A stretch of 34,101 nt of DNA from Bacteroidia bacterium (lineage in GTDB: Bacteria > Bacteroidota > Bacteroidia > Bacteroidales > Prolixibacteraceae). The first letter of the stretch is position 1. Each line of letters begins with the position of its first letter. The position numbers and the translations under genes were made by a program. Below, one piece after another: positions 17,739 to 26,200 of this stretch. The notes under the pieces are model-generated. The model ran no database searches. It was not told where the DNA came from and worked only from the letters and a program-made list of their open reading frames with translations. The stretch covers positions 1 through 34,101 of the forward strand of contig JAPLDT010000057.1 in assembly GCA_026391315.1 (NCBI GenBank), read 5' to 3'.

Positions 17739-19733
17739 ATGTCAAAAAAAATATTGCTGATACTCTTTTTCTCCATGTTTTCAATTGCACTGTCTGCACA
17801 GAAGAAGGGTAAGGCTGTGAAAGTGGTACACGTTGCTCATCCGGTTAAAGTTTCTTCTCGCAAACCTGTCTCACCGCTGCGTACTCTTCGTGTGTTGAGG
17901 AGAGAGGAGGCTCAAAACTCATTGGTGGTTATTAAAAACAGTGGACAGCTTCTGCCGCTTAATAGGCTGGATACCTTAAAAATATTGGTGGTAAACATTG
18001 GTTTTCCAGAAGGTGGAGCTATTTCGCCATGGATGAACAGGTATTCAAAAGTGGATCATTTAACCCTTGATCCGACAAAGAGGCTGGGATCTTTACGGAC
18101 ATTGCTTTCAAAATCAACGGGGTACAATCTGGTTGTTTATGCGGTAGGGGACCAGAGCGAAGGAGTAAATTCAAAATCAGGCGACAATGCCATGTCTGCT
18201 GCTTCACTTGTTGAGCTTGGAGCTTACTTGATGGATGTGGAGAAACAGCTTGCCGACAATGTGGCTAAAAATGCCAAATCTGTGTTTGTTTTATTTGGCT
18301 CTGCCCGTTTGTTGGCTAGCGGAGCCGTAACTGAAAAGAGCTCAGCCCTTCTGGTCGCTGAAAAGGCAGACTACGATAGAATTGACCTTTCCTCACAATT
18401 GGTTTTCGGAGCTATCCCCTCACGGGGGAAATTAGCCAATGATCTTGGGATTTACAAAATGGGGGATGGCATCATTTTCCCATCCATCGACAGGCTCAGT
18501 TATGTCTTGCCTGAAGAGGTTGGAATTGATTCGCTCAAGCTCTCTCAGAAAATAGACTCCCTGGTAGGTGTTGGATTAAGAGAAAAGGCCTTCCCGGGAT
18601 GTCAGCTTCTACTGGCGAGAAATGGGAAGGTGTTTTACCAGAAATCTTACGGATTTCATACCTACTCGAATAATCTGGCCGTGCAGGATGATGATTTGTA
18701 TGATTTGGCATCTGTGACCAAGGTTTTAGCCCCGGTTCCTGCGTTGATGATGCTGGCCGATCAAAAGAAGTTTATAGTGACAAAAAAAATGAGTGATTAC
18801 TGGCCGGATTGGAAAGGAAGCAACAAAGAGGGGATTCTGGTTTCTGATTTGCTCTCACATCAGGCAAGGCTCAGGGCAGGAGTAGTCTTGTGGCCTGGTA
18901 CTGTTGATGCGCAAGGAAACTACAAACCAGGATATTACGTAACTCAACCAACTCCCGGATTTGATCTTCGGGTGTCCGATGGACTCTATTTGGTCGATAG
19001 TTTTAAAGATTCTGTTTACAAATCCATCAGGGAGTCTCCTTTGCTCAAATCCAAAAAGTATGCCTATTCTGATCTGGGTTTTGTCATTTTGCCCCAAGTG
19101 ATAGAGAATTTGTCGGGTGAATCTTTTGAGCTTTTTCTGCACAATAAATTGTATGCCAGACTGGGAGCTGCATCTTTGATGTATCTGCCTGGTCTGTCAC
19201 AGCCAAAGGATAAAATTGTGCCCACTGAAGATGATCAGTCATTCCGGCACGAATTGCTTCAGGGCTTTGTACACGATGAAACGGCTGCACTCATGGGCGG
19301 TGTTTCAGGTAATGCAGGATTGTTTGGATCTGTTGGTGATGTCGCGAAGGTGATGCAGCTCTACCTCCAGAATGGGGAGTATGGCAACGAGAGATTCATT
19401 ACCGAAGAGACACTGAAGAACTGGACGAGCAGCCATTTTCAGAAATCGAACAACCGGAGAGGATATGGTTTTGATAAACCGGGAATTCAGACAAACAGGC
19501 ATACCGGCAGGGAGCGGTATCCATCCACTGTCGTCTCCGAGCAGAGCTTCGGACATTCAGGTTATACCGGTACATTTGTTTGGGCTGATCCGGCCAATCA
19601 GCTCCTCTTTGTTTTTCTGTCAAACAGGGTATTTCCTAATAGGGATAATCACAAAATCAATAAATTACGTTTGCGTTCACTGCTGTTGGAGACTCTTTTT
19701 AAACTTGCCGGTCAGCCTGCTATTGGTCGTTGA
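17739..19733 (+). CDS. Exported GH3 C-terminal-like domain fused to a serine hydrolase (beta-lactamase family), NagZ domain absent
   Basis: The 664-residue protein has a signal peptide (about residues 1-20, ending SAQKK). Residues about 50-240 resemble the C-terminal alpha/beta domain of family 3 glycosidases (AQNSLVVIKNSGQLLPLNRLDT). Residues about 265-655 form a beta-lactamase/penicillin-binding-like serine hydrolase with SVTK (Ser325, Lys328), YSD (Tyr443) and HSG (His606), so the catalytic set is intact. Many Bacteroidota carry a protein near 1000 residues in which an N-terminal NagZ-type GH3 catalytic domain precedes these two. That domain, with its KH(F/S)PGHG-type motif, is missing here, and the 141-bp upstream gap cannot hold it. 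The likely role is a periplasmic D,D-peptidase or esterase acting on cell wall pieces, next to namZ. It may be a genuine lineage variant or a deletion product. Confidence 0.85.
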   Translation: MSKKILLILFFSMFSIALSAQKKGKAVKVVHVAHPVKVSSRKPVSPLRTLRVLRREEAQNSLVVIKNSGQLLPLNRLDTLKILVVNIGFPEGGAISPWMNRYSKVDHLTLDPTKRLGSLRTLLSKSTGYNLVVYAVGDQSEGVNSKSGDNAMSAASLVELGAYLMDVEKQLADNVAKNAKSVFVLFGSARLLASGAVTEKSSALLVAEKADYDRIDLSSQLVFGAIPSRGKLANDLGIYKMGDGIIFPSIDRLSYVLPEEVGIDSLKLSQKIDSLVGVGLREKAFPGCQLLLARNGKVFYQKSYGFHTYSNNLAVQDDDLYDLASVTKVLAPVPALMMLADQKKFIVTKKMSDYWPDWKGSNKEGILVSDLLSHQARLRAGVVLWPGTVDAQGNYKPGYYVTQPTPGFDLRVSDGLYLVDSFKDSVYKSIRESPLLKSKKYAYSDLGFVILPQVIENLSGESFELFLHNKLYARLGAASLMYLPGLSQPKDKIVPTEDDQSFRHELLQGFVHDETAALMGGVSGNAGLFGSVGDVAKVMQLYLQNGEYGNERFITEETLKNWTSSHFQKSNNRRGYGFDKPGIQTNRHTGRERYPSTVVSEQSFGHSGYTGTFVWADPANQLLFVFLSNRVFPNRDNHKINKLRLRSLLLETLFKLAGQPAIGR

Positions 19734-19983
19734 TTAAACATGTTTTATAACAGTTCTTTTACTTTCTAAATACGGTACTGATTAATTCTGTGTGTATCAA
19801 GATGTAATACATCCTTCCGGAAATTGCAAATGTTAAAAATTCTAAATTTCAACAATCCAATTCTAAAAGTTGTAACAGCGTTGTAACATTATTGAACTTT
19901 TAGTATTAATTTGGCTGAAGTGAAACAGAAAAAACTAAGTTCTTCCCATAAGAATATTTATTAACTTTTTAAAAACCAATATT
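19734..19983 (+). other. Intergenic region with candidate promoter and tandem 9-bp repeat
   Basis: This 250-bp AT-rich gap has no coding signal. GTTGTAACA occurs at 19869-19877 and again at 19880-19888, an 11-base period (about one helix turn). TTGT at 19881-19884 and TTAATTTG at 19906-19913 (one mismatch to TAnnTTTG, 21-base spacing) form a candidate promoter for the small HTH gene. The repeats overlap its upstream box, so they could be an operator. Confidence 0.4.
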
Positions 19984-20232
19984 ATGACTGAAAAAATAAC
20001 ATTTAATGAGTTAAGAAAAATTAAAGACACTTTACCTGACGGTTCAATGCACCGCATCGCAGATGAATTGGGGCTGGATGTCGAGACCGTCAGGAATTAT
20101 TTTGGTGGAGCAAATTATGCCCACGGAAAAAGTGTTGGCATGCACATCGAACAAGGCCCCAATGGTGGGATCGTCTTGTTGGATGATACAACGATATTGG
20201 AAAAAGCCCAGGATATTCTTCACGGGCACTGA
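19984..20232 (+). CDS. Small helix-turn-helix DNA-binding-like protein
   Basis: The 82-residue protein starts MTEKITFNELRKIKDTLPDG. Residues about 20-40 (SMHRIADELGLDVETVRNYF) fit a helix-turn-helix: an Ala-Asp-Glu-Leu-Gly turn followed by a recognition-like helix. The C-terminal half has a GPNGGIVLLDD turn and a short helix. Small proteins of this kind are common in Bacteroidales and usually annotated only as DNA-binding; no target is known to me. The gene has its own candidate promoter with tandem repeats and a strong terminator directly behind it, so it is probably monocistronic and possibly well expressed. It may act on its own promoter or on the neighbouring DUF1080 gene, but that is a guess. 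Confidence 0.75.
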   Translation: MTEKITFNELRKIKDTLPDGSMHRIADELGLDVETVRNYFGGANYAHGKSVGMHIEQGPNGGIVLLDDTTILEKAQDILHGH

Positions 20233-20254
20233 TTCAAACCATTTTTATGCACCT

Positions 20255-20286
20255 AAAAACTGCCCCGGATTCGGGGCAGTTTTTTT
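20255..20286 (+). terminator. Rho-independent terminator between HTH gene and DUF1080 gene
   Basis: Stem AAAAACTGCCCCG (20255-20267) pairs with CGGGGCAGTTTTT (20272-20284) over a 4-base loop, and the T tract continues to 20286. The ATG of the next gene is at 20302, only 15 bases later, leaving no space for a separate promoter in between. Confidence 0.92.
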
Positions 20287-20301
20287 AATTCAAAAGCCAA
20301 A

Positions 20302-21075
20302 ATGAACCGTAAATTTTTGCTCATTTTTCTTTTCATTCTTCCGGCATTGGTTCAGGCCAAGCCCAAAGTGATCAAATTGTTTAACGGGAAAAATCTTGCA
20401 AATTGGGAGATTTACCTCAGTCCTACCGGAGATAAACCACTGGAACCCCTGTTTGGTGTTGTTCAGCTAAATGGGGAAAATCTTCTGCGTATCACTGGTG
20501 AGGTTAATGCCTCACTTGCAACACAAAAGGAGTATGAAAATTACCATCTTCGAATGGTTTTCAGATGGGGAGAGAAAGTATTCAAGCAGCGCAATTCCGG
20601 TATCTTGTACCATAGTTTTGGTCCGTTTGGCGATGGGCTTGGTGTCTGGATGAGTTCTCACGAATTTCAGCTATGCACAGCTAAAATAGGAGATTCCTAT
20701 TGCATGGGCAACAGTTATTTTGAGATACCGGCTGTCAAGGATGCGGAAGGGAAAAGTTACCGTTATGCGACAGATGGAACGATTTCCAAATTTGGTGTGA
20801 ATTTCCCAGCCAAGAACTGCTCCAAAAAGGAGGATCACGAAAAACCGGTAGGAGAGTGGAATGTGGTAGATCTTTATTGTGTTGGACGCAATTCTGTGCA
20901 TGTCGTAAACGGGGTTGTCAACATGGTGAACGCCAATTCGGGACGGATTGAAAAAGACGGATCCGTCTTGCCGCTTTCAAAAGGGAGAATTCAAATCCAG
21001 TCTGAGGGCGGAGAGCTTTTCATTCGGAGCATTACCCTCGAAAAGATTAAGAAGATCCCAACAGAATTCAAATAA
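20302..21075 (+). CDS. Exported DUF1080 protein (3-keto-disaccharide hydrolase family)
   Basis: The 257-residue protein has a signal peptide (MNRKFLLIFLFILPALVQA). A single DUF1080 concanavalin-like jellyroll follows, opening with the signature KLFNGKNLANWEIYL and containing NSGILYHSFG, SHEFQLCTAKIGDSYCMGN, GEWNVVDLYCVGRNSVHVVNG and the closing GRIQIQSEGGELFIRSITLE. Members cleave 3-keto-glycosides after a Gfo/Idh-type dehydrogenase has oxidised C3. The call to family is firm; substrate is unknown. The stop codon is inside the stem of the terminator at 21070-21118. The start is 15 bases behind the terminator of the HTH gene, so expression may depend on read-through or on a promoter lying inside the upstream gene. 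Confidence 0.9.
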   Translation: MNRKFLLIFLFILPALVQAKPKVIKLFNGKNLANWEIYLSPTGDKPLEPLFGVVQLNGENLLRITGEVNASLATQKEYENYHLRMVFRWGEKVFKQRNSGILYHSFGPFGDGLGVWMSSHEFQLCTAKIGDSYCMGNSYFEIPAVKDAEGKSYRYATDGTISKFGVNFPAKNCSKKEDHEKPVGEWNVVDLYCVGRNSVHVVNGVVNMVNANSGRIEKDGSVLPLSKGRIQIQSEGGELFIRSITLEKIKKIPTEFK

Positions 21076-21118
21076 AGAAAAGGGGAAATTTCACTGAAAT
21101 TTCCCCTTTTCTTTATTT
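21070..21118. terminator. Bidirectional terminator between convergent DUF1080 and NIPSNAP genes
   Basis: A 24-bp perfect inverted repeat (21070-21093 and 21095-21118) with core GGGGAAATTTCA and T-rich ends on both strands. It includes the TAA of the DUF1080 gene and ends 3 bases before the stop of the convergent NIPSNAP gene. Confidence 0.93.
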
Positions 21119-21121
21119 TGA

Positions 21122-21925
21122 CTAAAAGTCTGAATAGTCGGTAGGGTGAAGGAACAAGATTACGGATTTGGATACAGTATTCTTGTATTCAGCCATTCCT
21201 GATAATCTTTTCCAATCGGGATGATTTTTGAAGGCGTCCCAGTGCGCCTTGCGGGCATCCATATCAGCAAAAGTGGTTAAGTACATCAGATTAGGCATGG
21301 TACTGCCGGAGACAACTTCAGAAAAGAAGACGGCATTGAAATCCAGACTGGTGAATATTTTCATCTCGCCCCCTTCATTGAACATTTGTACTTTTTTCCG
21401 GAAAAGGTTTTCAGTCGGGCCTTCGTAACTCCTTAATTCATAAATTCTTGCTGAAGGCGCTGTTTGAAATTTCGGAAGTACAAAATTTGGTGCATCAGGA
21501 AATGCCCTCAAAAGGATCGACTCTTTACGGGCAAATGGTACCTGATCGAAAGGCGCACCAAGAAAATCATTGCCACTCTTCTGAAATTCCATGTCTTTGA
21601 TCAACACATCCTGGATCTTGGCGAAATGGTCCAAAGAGGTGAAAGGTATCCACACATAGACACGTTTGCCTGAGGTTGTATCCGTCTCAATGGGTTTAAA
21701 GACTCCTACACTCTTAATCCCTGCCCTGTGCAATGCAGGCAGATATGCGTTTTTAAGAAAGTTGTCCACTTTTTCCTCCTGGACTTTTCCCGTTAAACGG
21801 TAAACCTGAATTTGGTAGTAATCGCGCGACTTTGCCATTCCTGAATTTGTGAGGAAAGTGACAAAAAAGGCAATCAAAATCAAGGGTAAAATTGAAATTT
21901 TGTAATGCTGCTTCATCTGTTTCAT
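21122..21925 (-). CDS. Exported NIPSNAP family protein
   Basis: The 267-residue protein has a signal peptide (about 1-31, ending SGMAKS); the start could be Met1 or Met4. Two tandem ferredoxin-like dimeric alpha/beta barrel units follow. The first is about residues 35-140 (YYQIQVYRLTGKVQEEKVDNFLKN in part). The second is about 160-265, with ARIYELRSYEGPTENLFRKKVQMF and the WDAFKNHPDWKRL segment typical of NIPSNAP. No catalytic role is established for the family. Exported NIPSNAP proteins are frequent near sugar-oxidation genes in Bacteroidota, which fits the convergent DUF1080 gene, but this is only contextual. Confidence 0.87.
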   Translation of the reverse strand: MKQMKQHYKISILPLILIAFFVTFLTNSGMAKSRDYYQIQVYRLTGKVQEEKVDNFLKNAYLPALHRAGIKSVGVFKPIETDTTSGKRVYVWIPFTSLDHFAKIQDVLIKDMEFQKSGNDFLGAPFDQVPFARKESILLRAFPDAPNFVLPKFQTAPSARIYELRSYEGPTENLFRKKVQMFNEGGEMKIFTSLDFNAVFFSEVVSGSTMPNLMYLTTFADMDARKAHWDAFKNHPDWKRLSGMAEYKNTVSKSVILFLHPTDYSDF

Positions 21926-22266
21926 TCGTATATAATTTAGATAATTTATTGCTAAAATTAGTAATTATTAGATGTTCTTACTAGTTATTGTCTAATCTGA
22001 TCAGCTAGTTTCTGCCAAATCTGTTGCCAATAGGGACAAATGAGGTTGCAAGGGAGCAAAAAAAGCCTATCTGTAGTTGGAAAGTATTTTCTCTGAAGTG
22101 TTGAATTTCAACTTATAAATAGGGTTAATAAAAATGGGACAATTGTTAAAATATGTTATAAAGCAGGAAATACCTATTTATACTCATATTGAATTATAAG
22201 TGAAAAATACTTTTATAAATTTGCCTGACTTGCCTCTTAAAACTTATGAAGTTAATCTTATTTTAA
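21926..22266 (+). other. Non-coding gap upstream of the NrtR-like regulator
   Basis: This 341-bp AT-rich divergent gap has no open frame of note. TAAATTTG at 22216-22223 matches the -7 box and would give a 5' leader of about 40 bases for the regulator gene; a proper -33 TTTG is not evident. A small palindrome GTTGAATTTCAAC lies at 22100-22112. I found nothing else I can name. Confidence 0.4.
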
Positions 22267-22959
22267 ATGCGATCAGAAATTTATAAAAATTACTCCAAGC
22301 ATTATGTCGCCGTCGACTGTTCGATATTTGGATACGAAGCTTCAGAACTTAAGCTTCTGCTATATCCACGTGCTTTTGAACCAGAACGGGGGAAATGGTC
22401 GTTGATGGGTGGCTTTGTTCAGGAGGATGAATCTTTGGAAGATGCTGCGAGAAGAGTTCTATTGCAAACAACAGGCTTGCATGATATCTATCTGGAAAAA
22501 GCCTCCGCTTTCTCATTACCTTACAGGGATCCGGGATCCCGCGTTATCAGCATGACTTTTGTGGCATTGGTCCGCATTGACCTGCACGACAAAGAGTTGG
22601 TCAGGGAGTCGGGTGCCAAATGGTGGCCGGTTACAAGGCTGCCGGAATTGATATTTGATCATGAGGAAATGGTTCAGAATGCCTTGGATCTGTTGCAACA
22701 AAAGGCCCTGATAAATGTTATTGGCCAAGAATTGCTGCCTGAAATGTTTACATTGACACAGTTGAGAAATCTCTATGAAGCCATATTTCAAAAAACGCTT
22801 GATCCGGGGAATTTCAGGAAGAAAATACTCTCTCTGGAAAAGATTGAACGTCTGAACGAAAAAAATACTACTGAATCCAAAAAAGGCGCTTTTTACTACC
22901 GTTTTATTGACAATCATCCTGCTATGACTAGCGAAAAAGTGATAAAATTTCCACTATAA
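22267..22959 (+). CDS. NrtR/AraR-type transcriptional regulator (degenerate Nudix domain plus winged helix)
   Basis: The 230-residue protein has an N-terminal Nudix fold (about 10-140) and a C-terminal winged-helix domain (about 150-225, MFTLTQLRNLYEAIFQ, with the conserved FRKKI segment). In the Nudix box (residues 49-71) Gly49, Glu55, Arg63 and Gly70 remain, but the three catalytic positions of the REUxEE core are Val64, Gln67 and Thr68. Hydrolysis is therefore probably lost and the domain is a ligand sensor. Characterised members sense ADP-ribose (NrtR) or arabinose (AraR in Bacteroides). It lies directly upstream of susC in the same direction, so it most likely controls the SusCD locus in response to a sugar. 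The effector is not deducible. Confidence 0.88.
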   Translation: MRSEIYKNYSKHYVAVDCSIFGYEASELKLLLYPRAFEPERGKWSLMGGFVQEDESLEDAARRVLLQTTGLHDIYLEKASAFSLPYRDPGSRVISMTFVALVRIDLHDKELVRESGAKWWPVTRLPELIFDHEEMVQNALDLLQQKALINVIGQELLPEMFTLTQLRNLYEAIFQKTLDPGNFRKKILSLEKIERLNEKNTTESKKGAFYYRFIDNHPAMTSEKVIKFPL

Positions 22960-23248
22960 GTAACTGAAAATTTTACAAGTAAAGTCAGGAGCCTAAAAGG
23001 AATCTTTTAGCACATTGATTTATAAAGAGTTAATATTTTAATATCGGGTTTGCCCATGAACTAAATTAAACGGAGACAAGTACAGCCACTGCTGCTTAGA
23101 TGCAGTAACTGTAAAAGGAGAGTTAAATTGTTGAAATTATCTGTAGCGAATTATTTATCTGACTCATTCAGAATGAATTAAAGGCTGTTAAACAAAACAA
23201 AACTATGAAAAAAAGCTAAAAAATTTTCACCTCAATTCGCAAAGTCCT
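22960..23248 (+). other. Leader region of susC
   Basis: This 289-bp gap holds a weak hairpin CTAAAAG-GAAT-CTTTTAG (22993-23010) after the regulator gene. It also holds an imperfect 11-bp inverted repeat, ACAGCCACTGC (23082-23092) with GCAGTAACTGT (23102-23112), 9 of 11 matching across 9 bases. The expected susC ATG at 23205-23207 is out of frame (ATG, seven A's, then AGCTAA-type early stop). No clear TTTG/TAnnTTTG promoter was seen. Confidence 0.5.
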
Positions 23249-26200
23249 TTGTTGAAGAGGATTTTCCAAGTCACTAAGATGACATTGGTTCTTTTATGTC
23301 TGTCTGGATTTGTTGGTGTTTATGGCGCTGATACAACGCCATTGACTGCCGAACAGCAAAAAACCAAACAAGTTTCCGGTAAAGTTACTGATGATACCGG
23401 CCAAACTGTCCCGGGAGCTTCTGTTGTTGTAAAAGGGACCACGATTGGTACGATTACCAACATGGACGGAGGATTTTCCCTGAACATCCCGGCAGACAGC
23501 AAAACCCTGGTGTTCTCCTTCGTAGGAATGTTATCCCAGGAAGTGGCCATCGGGACAAAGAGCACGATTAATGTAACCCTGGCACAGGAAACAATTGGAT
23601 TAAATGAAGTTGTTGCCATTGGTTATGGTACTGTCCGCAAAAAAGATTTAACAGGATCAGTTTCTTCTGTAGGTAGTTCCAAATTGATGGAGCGGTCAAG
23701 CTTCAGCGCAGCTCAGGCTTTGCAGGGGAAAGCCGCAGGTGTGGTGGTTCAACAGACCAATTCCGCGCCGGGCGCCGATGCCAGAGTGATGATTCGTGGT
23801 AACCGTTCATTGAAAGCCACCAATGATCCGCTTTATGTAGTGGATGGTATTCCATTGGTTGTTGGATTGAGCGAGATCAGCCAGTCGGATATAGAGACCA
23901 TCGACATTTTGAAAGATGCTTCTGCCACCGCTATTTATGGTTCAAGAGGTGCCAATGGTGTTGTATTGATTACCACGAAGAAAGGGAAATCGGGCAAAGC
24001 TGTTGTAGATTACAATGGTTATTATGGTGTGGAGAATCAGGCAAAAAAACTCGCCTTGTTCAACGGACCTGAATGGGTCGATTTTTTGCGTGAAGCATAT
24101 AAGACAACAGGTGTCTATCCAGTTAAACAACCCACCTATGCCATGGATACCAAGATGTTGCCTGTCGGTCAGGAAACTGATTTGAAAGGTATTGGTTTCA
24201 AAATGCAGGCCGCTTATGATCCCGATGGTTCTTGGCATCCTGAGCGTTTGCAATCGACCGATTGGCTTGGGGAAGTCATGCGTCAGGGAACCGTTACCAA
24301 CCACGAGGTGAGCGTTAGAGGAGGAACTGACAAACTGAAAGTTTTGGCTTCTGCTACCTACTTCAACGAAAGAGGTATGGTCAAAACTCAGGATTATACA
24401 CGCTATTCCGTTCGTGTCAATTTTGATTGGGATCTTTCCGATTACGTTAAGATTGGCGGACAAACCCAATTCTCTCATTTCGACCGAAATGATGGTCCTA
24501 ACGTATACAGTGGAATAACAAGCCTTTCACCTTTGGCCAATATCCGTAACGTTGATACGGGTGCTCTGATCAATCGTCCGGGTACTGACCCTCAGTTGTG
24601 GAATCCGGTGCTCAACCTGACCAATGCAAAGGTTCTTTACAGGAAAAACAGATTCCTGGGAAGCTATTATGCAGAGGTGAAATTGCCGTTTGACATCAAA
24701 TTCCGCTCCAACTTTGGATTGGATTACGGTCCTTATACCGATCAACGTTTTTATGGTTCGCTCAGTTCCGACCGTTCAGGAGGTCTTGCACGTGCTGAGA
24801 ACGGTGGTGATCAGCGGATGATGTTTACTTGGGAAAACCTTTTGTATTGGAACAAGGTGGTCAAAGATCATAGCTTTGGAGCTACACTGCTACAGTCTAT
24901 CCAGCAGGAAACTTTTGAATCAAGCAGAATCAGCGTATTAAGTCTTCCATACGAGACACAGTTGTGGTATAATGTAGGTAGTTCGCCAACCATTTCGGCC
25001 GTTTCGAGTAATTACACCAAGTGGCAGATGGCATCGTTCATGGGACGTATCAATTATAGTTACAAGGAGAAATATTTGTTGACAGCCTCAGCCCGTTACG
25101 ACGGATCATCCCGTCTTGCACCAGGAAACAAATGGGTAATGTTCCCGTCTGCTGCTCTTGCCTGGCGTATCAACAAGGAAAACTTCATGAGCGGGGTTTC
25201 TACCTTCAGTAACCTGAAATTGCGTGCCGGTTATGGAATCACAGGCAACTCTGCCATTGACCCATACAAAACTGCAGGGAACCTTGCTTTTGCCCGTTAC
25301 AACTACGGAGGCACCAATGCCATGGCCTTTTACCAGAATGAGATGCCGAACCCGGACCTGAAATGGGAGATGACCAAACAGTGGAACGCGGGTATCGATT
25401 TTGGTATCCTGAAAGGAAGAATCAATGGTGTAGTGGATGTATATCTTCAAAATACTTCCGACTTGTTGATGGACCGTCAATTGCCACAGGTATCCGGCTT
25501 CAACAGTGTGGTTTACAACATTGGTAAAACGCGGAACAAAGGAATCGAGGTTACCATCAACACCCAAAATGTTCAGGGAAAAGATTTCACATGGAACACC
25601 GACTTGATTTTTGCCAAGAACAAAGAGGAGATCGTAGAACTCTATGGCGGTAAAGTGGATGACACCGGTAACCAATGGTTTATTGGTCAACCCCTTTCAG
25701 TCTATTATGACTACAAAGCAGTTGGAATCTGGCAATTGGGTGAAGAAGCAGAAGGAGCCAAATATGGTTCGACTTTTGTCCCTGGAACTATTCATATCGC
25801 TGATACCAATGGCGATGGGAAAATCACGGCGGCTGACATGCAGATTATTGGTTCAACACGTCCAAAATTCACTGCCAGTATGACCAACTATTTTACCTTC
25901 AAAAATTTCGACTTTAATTTCTTTTTGAATGCTTCTTATGGAAATATGTTGAAATTTGACAGGGGTTTGAGTTTCAATGGCCGTTACAATAGTTTGAAAG
26001 TGAATTATTGGGCTGTAACTGAATATGATGCTAATGGTAAAGCTATTGCCAGCAACGGCAGCAACGAGGCCCCACGTCCAAACAACGGAGTTGAAAACCC
26101 TGCATACAGAAGTTCCCTCAATTATTTTGATGCCTCTTTCCTGCGTTTGAGCAATGCCTCTCTGGGCTATAGTATTCCCAAGAATATCATCTCCAGGGCA

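Noticed and set aside
25106-25690. Minus-strand 194-residue open frame inside susC (also 23942-24478)
   Set aside because: Both are antisense to a strong SusC coding frame and show no family features.
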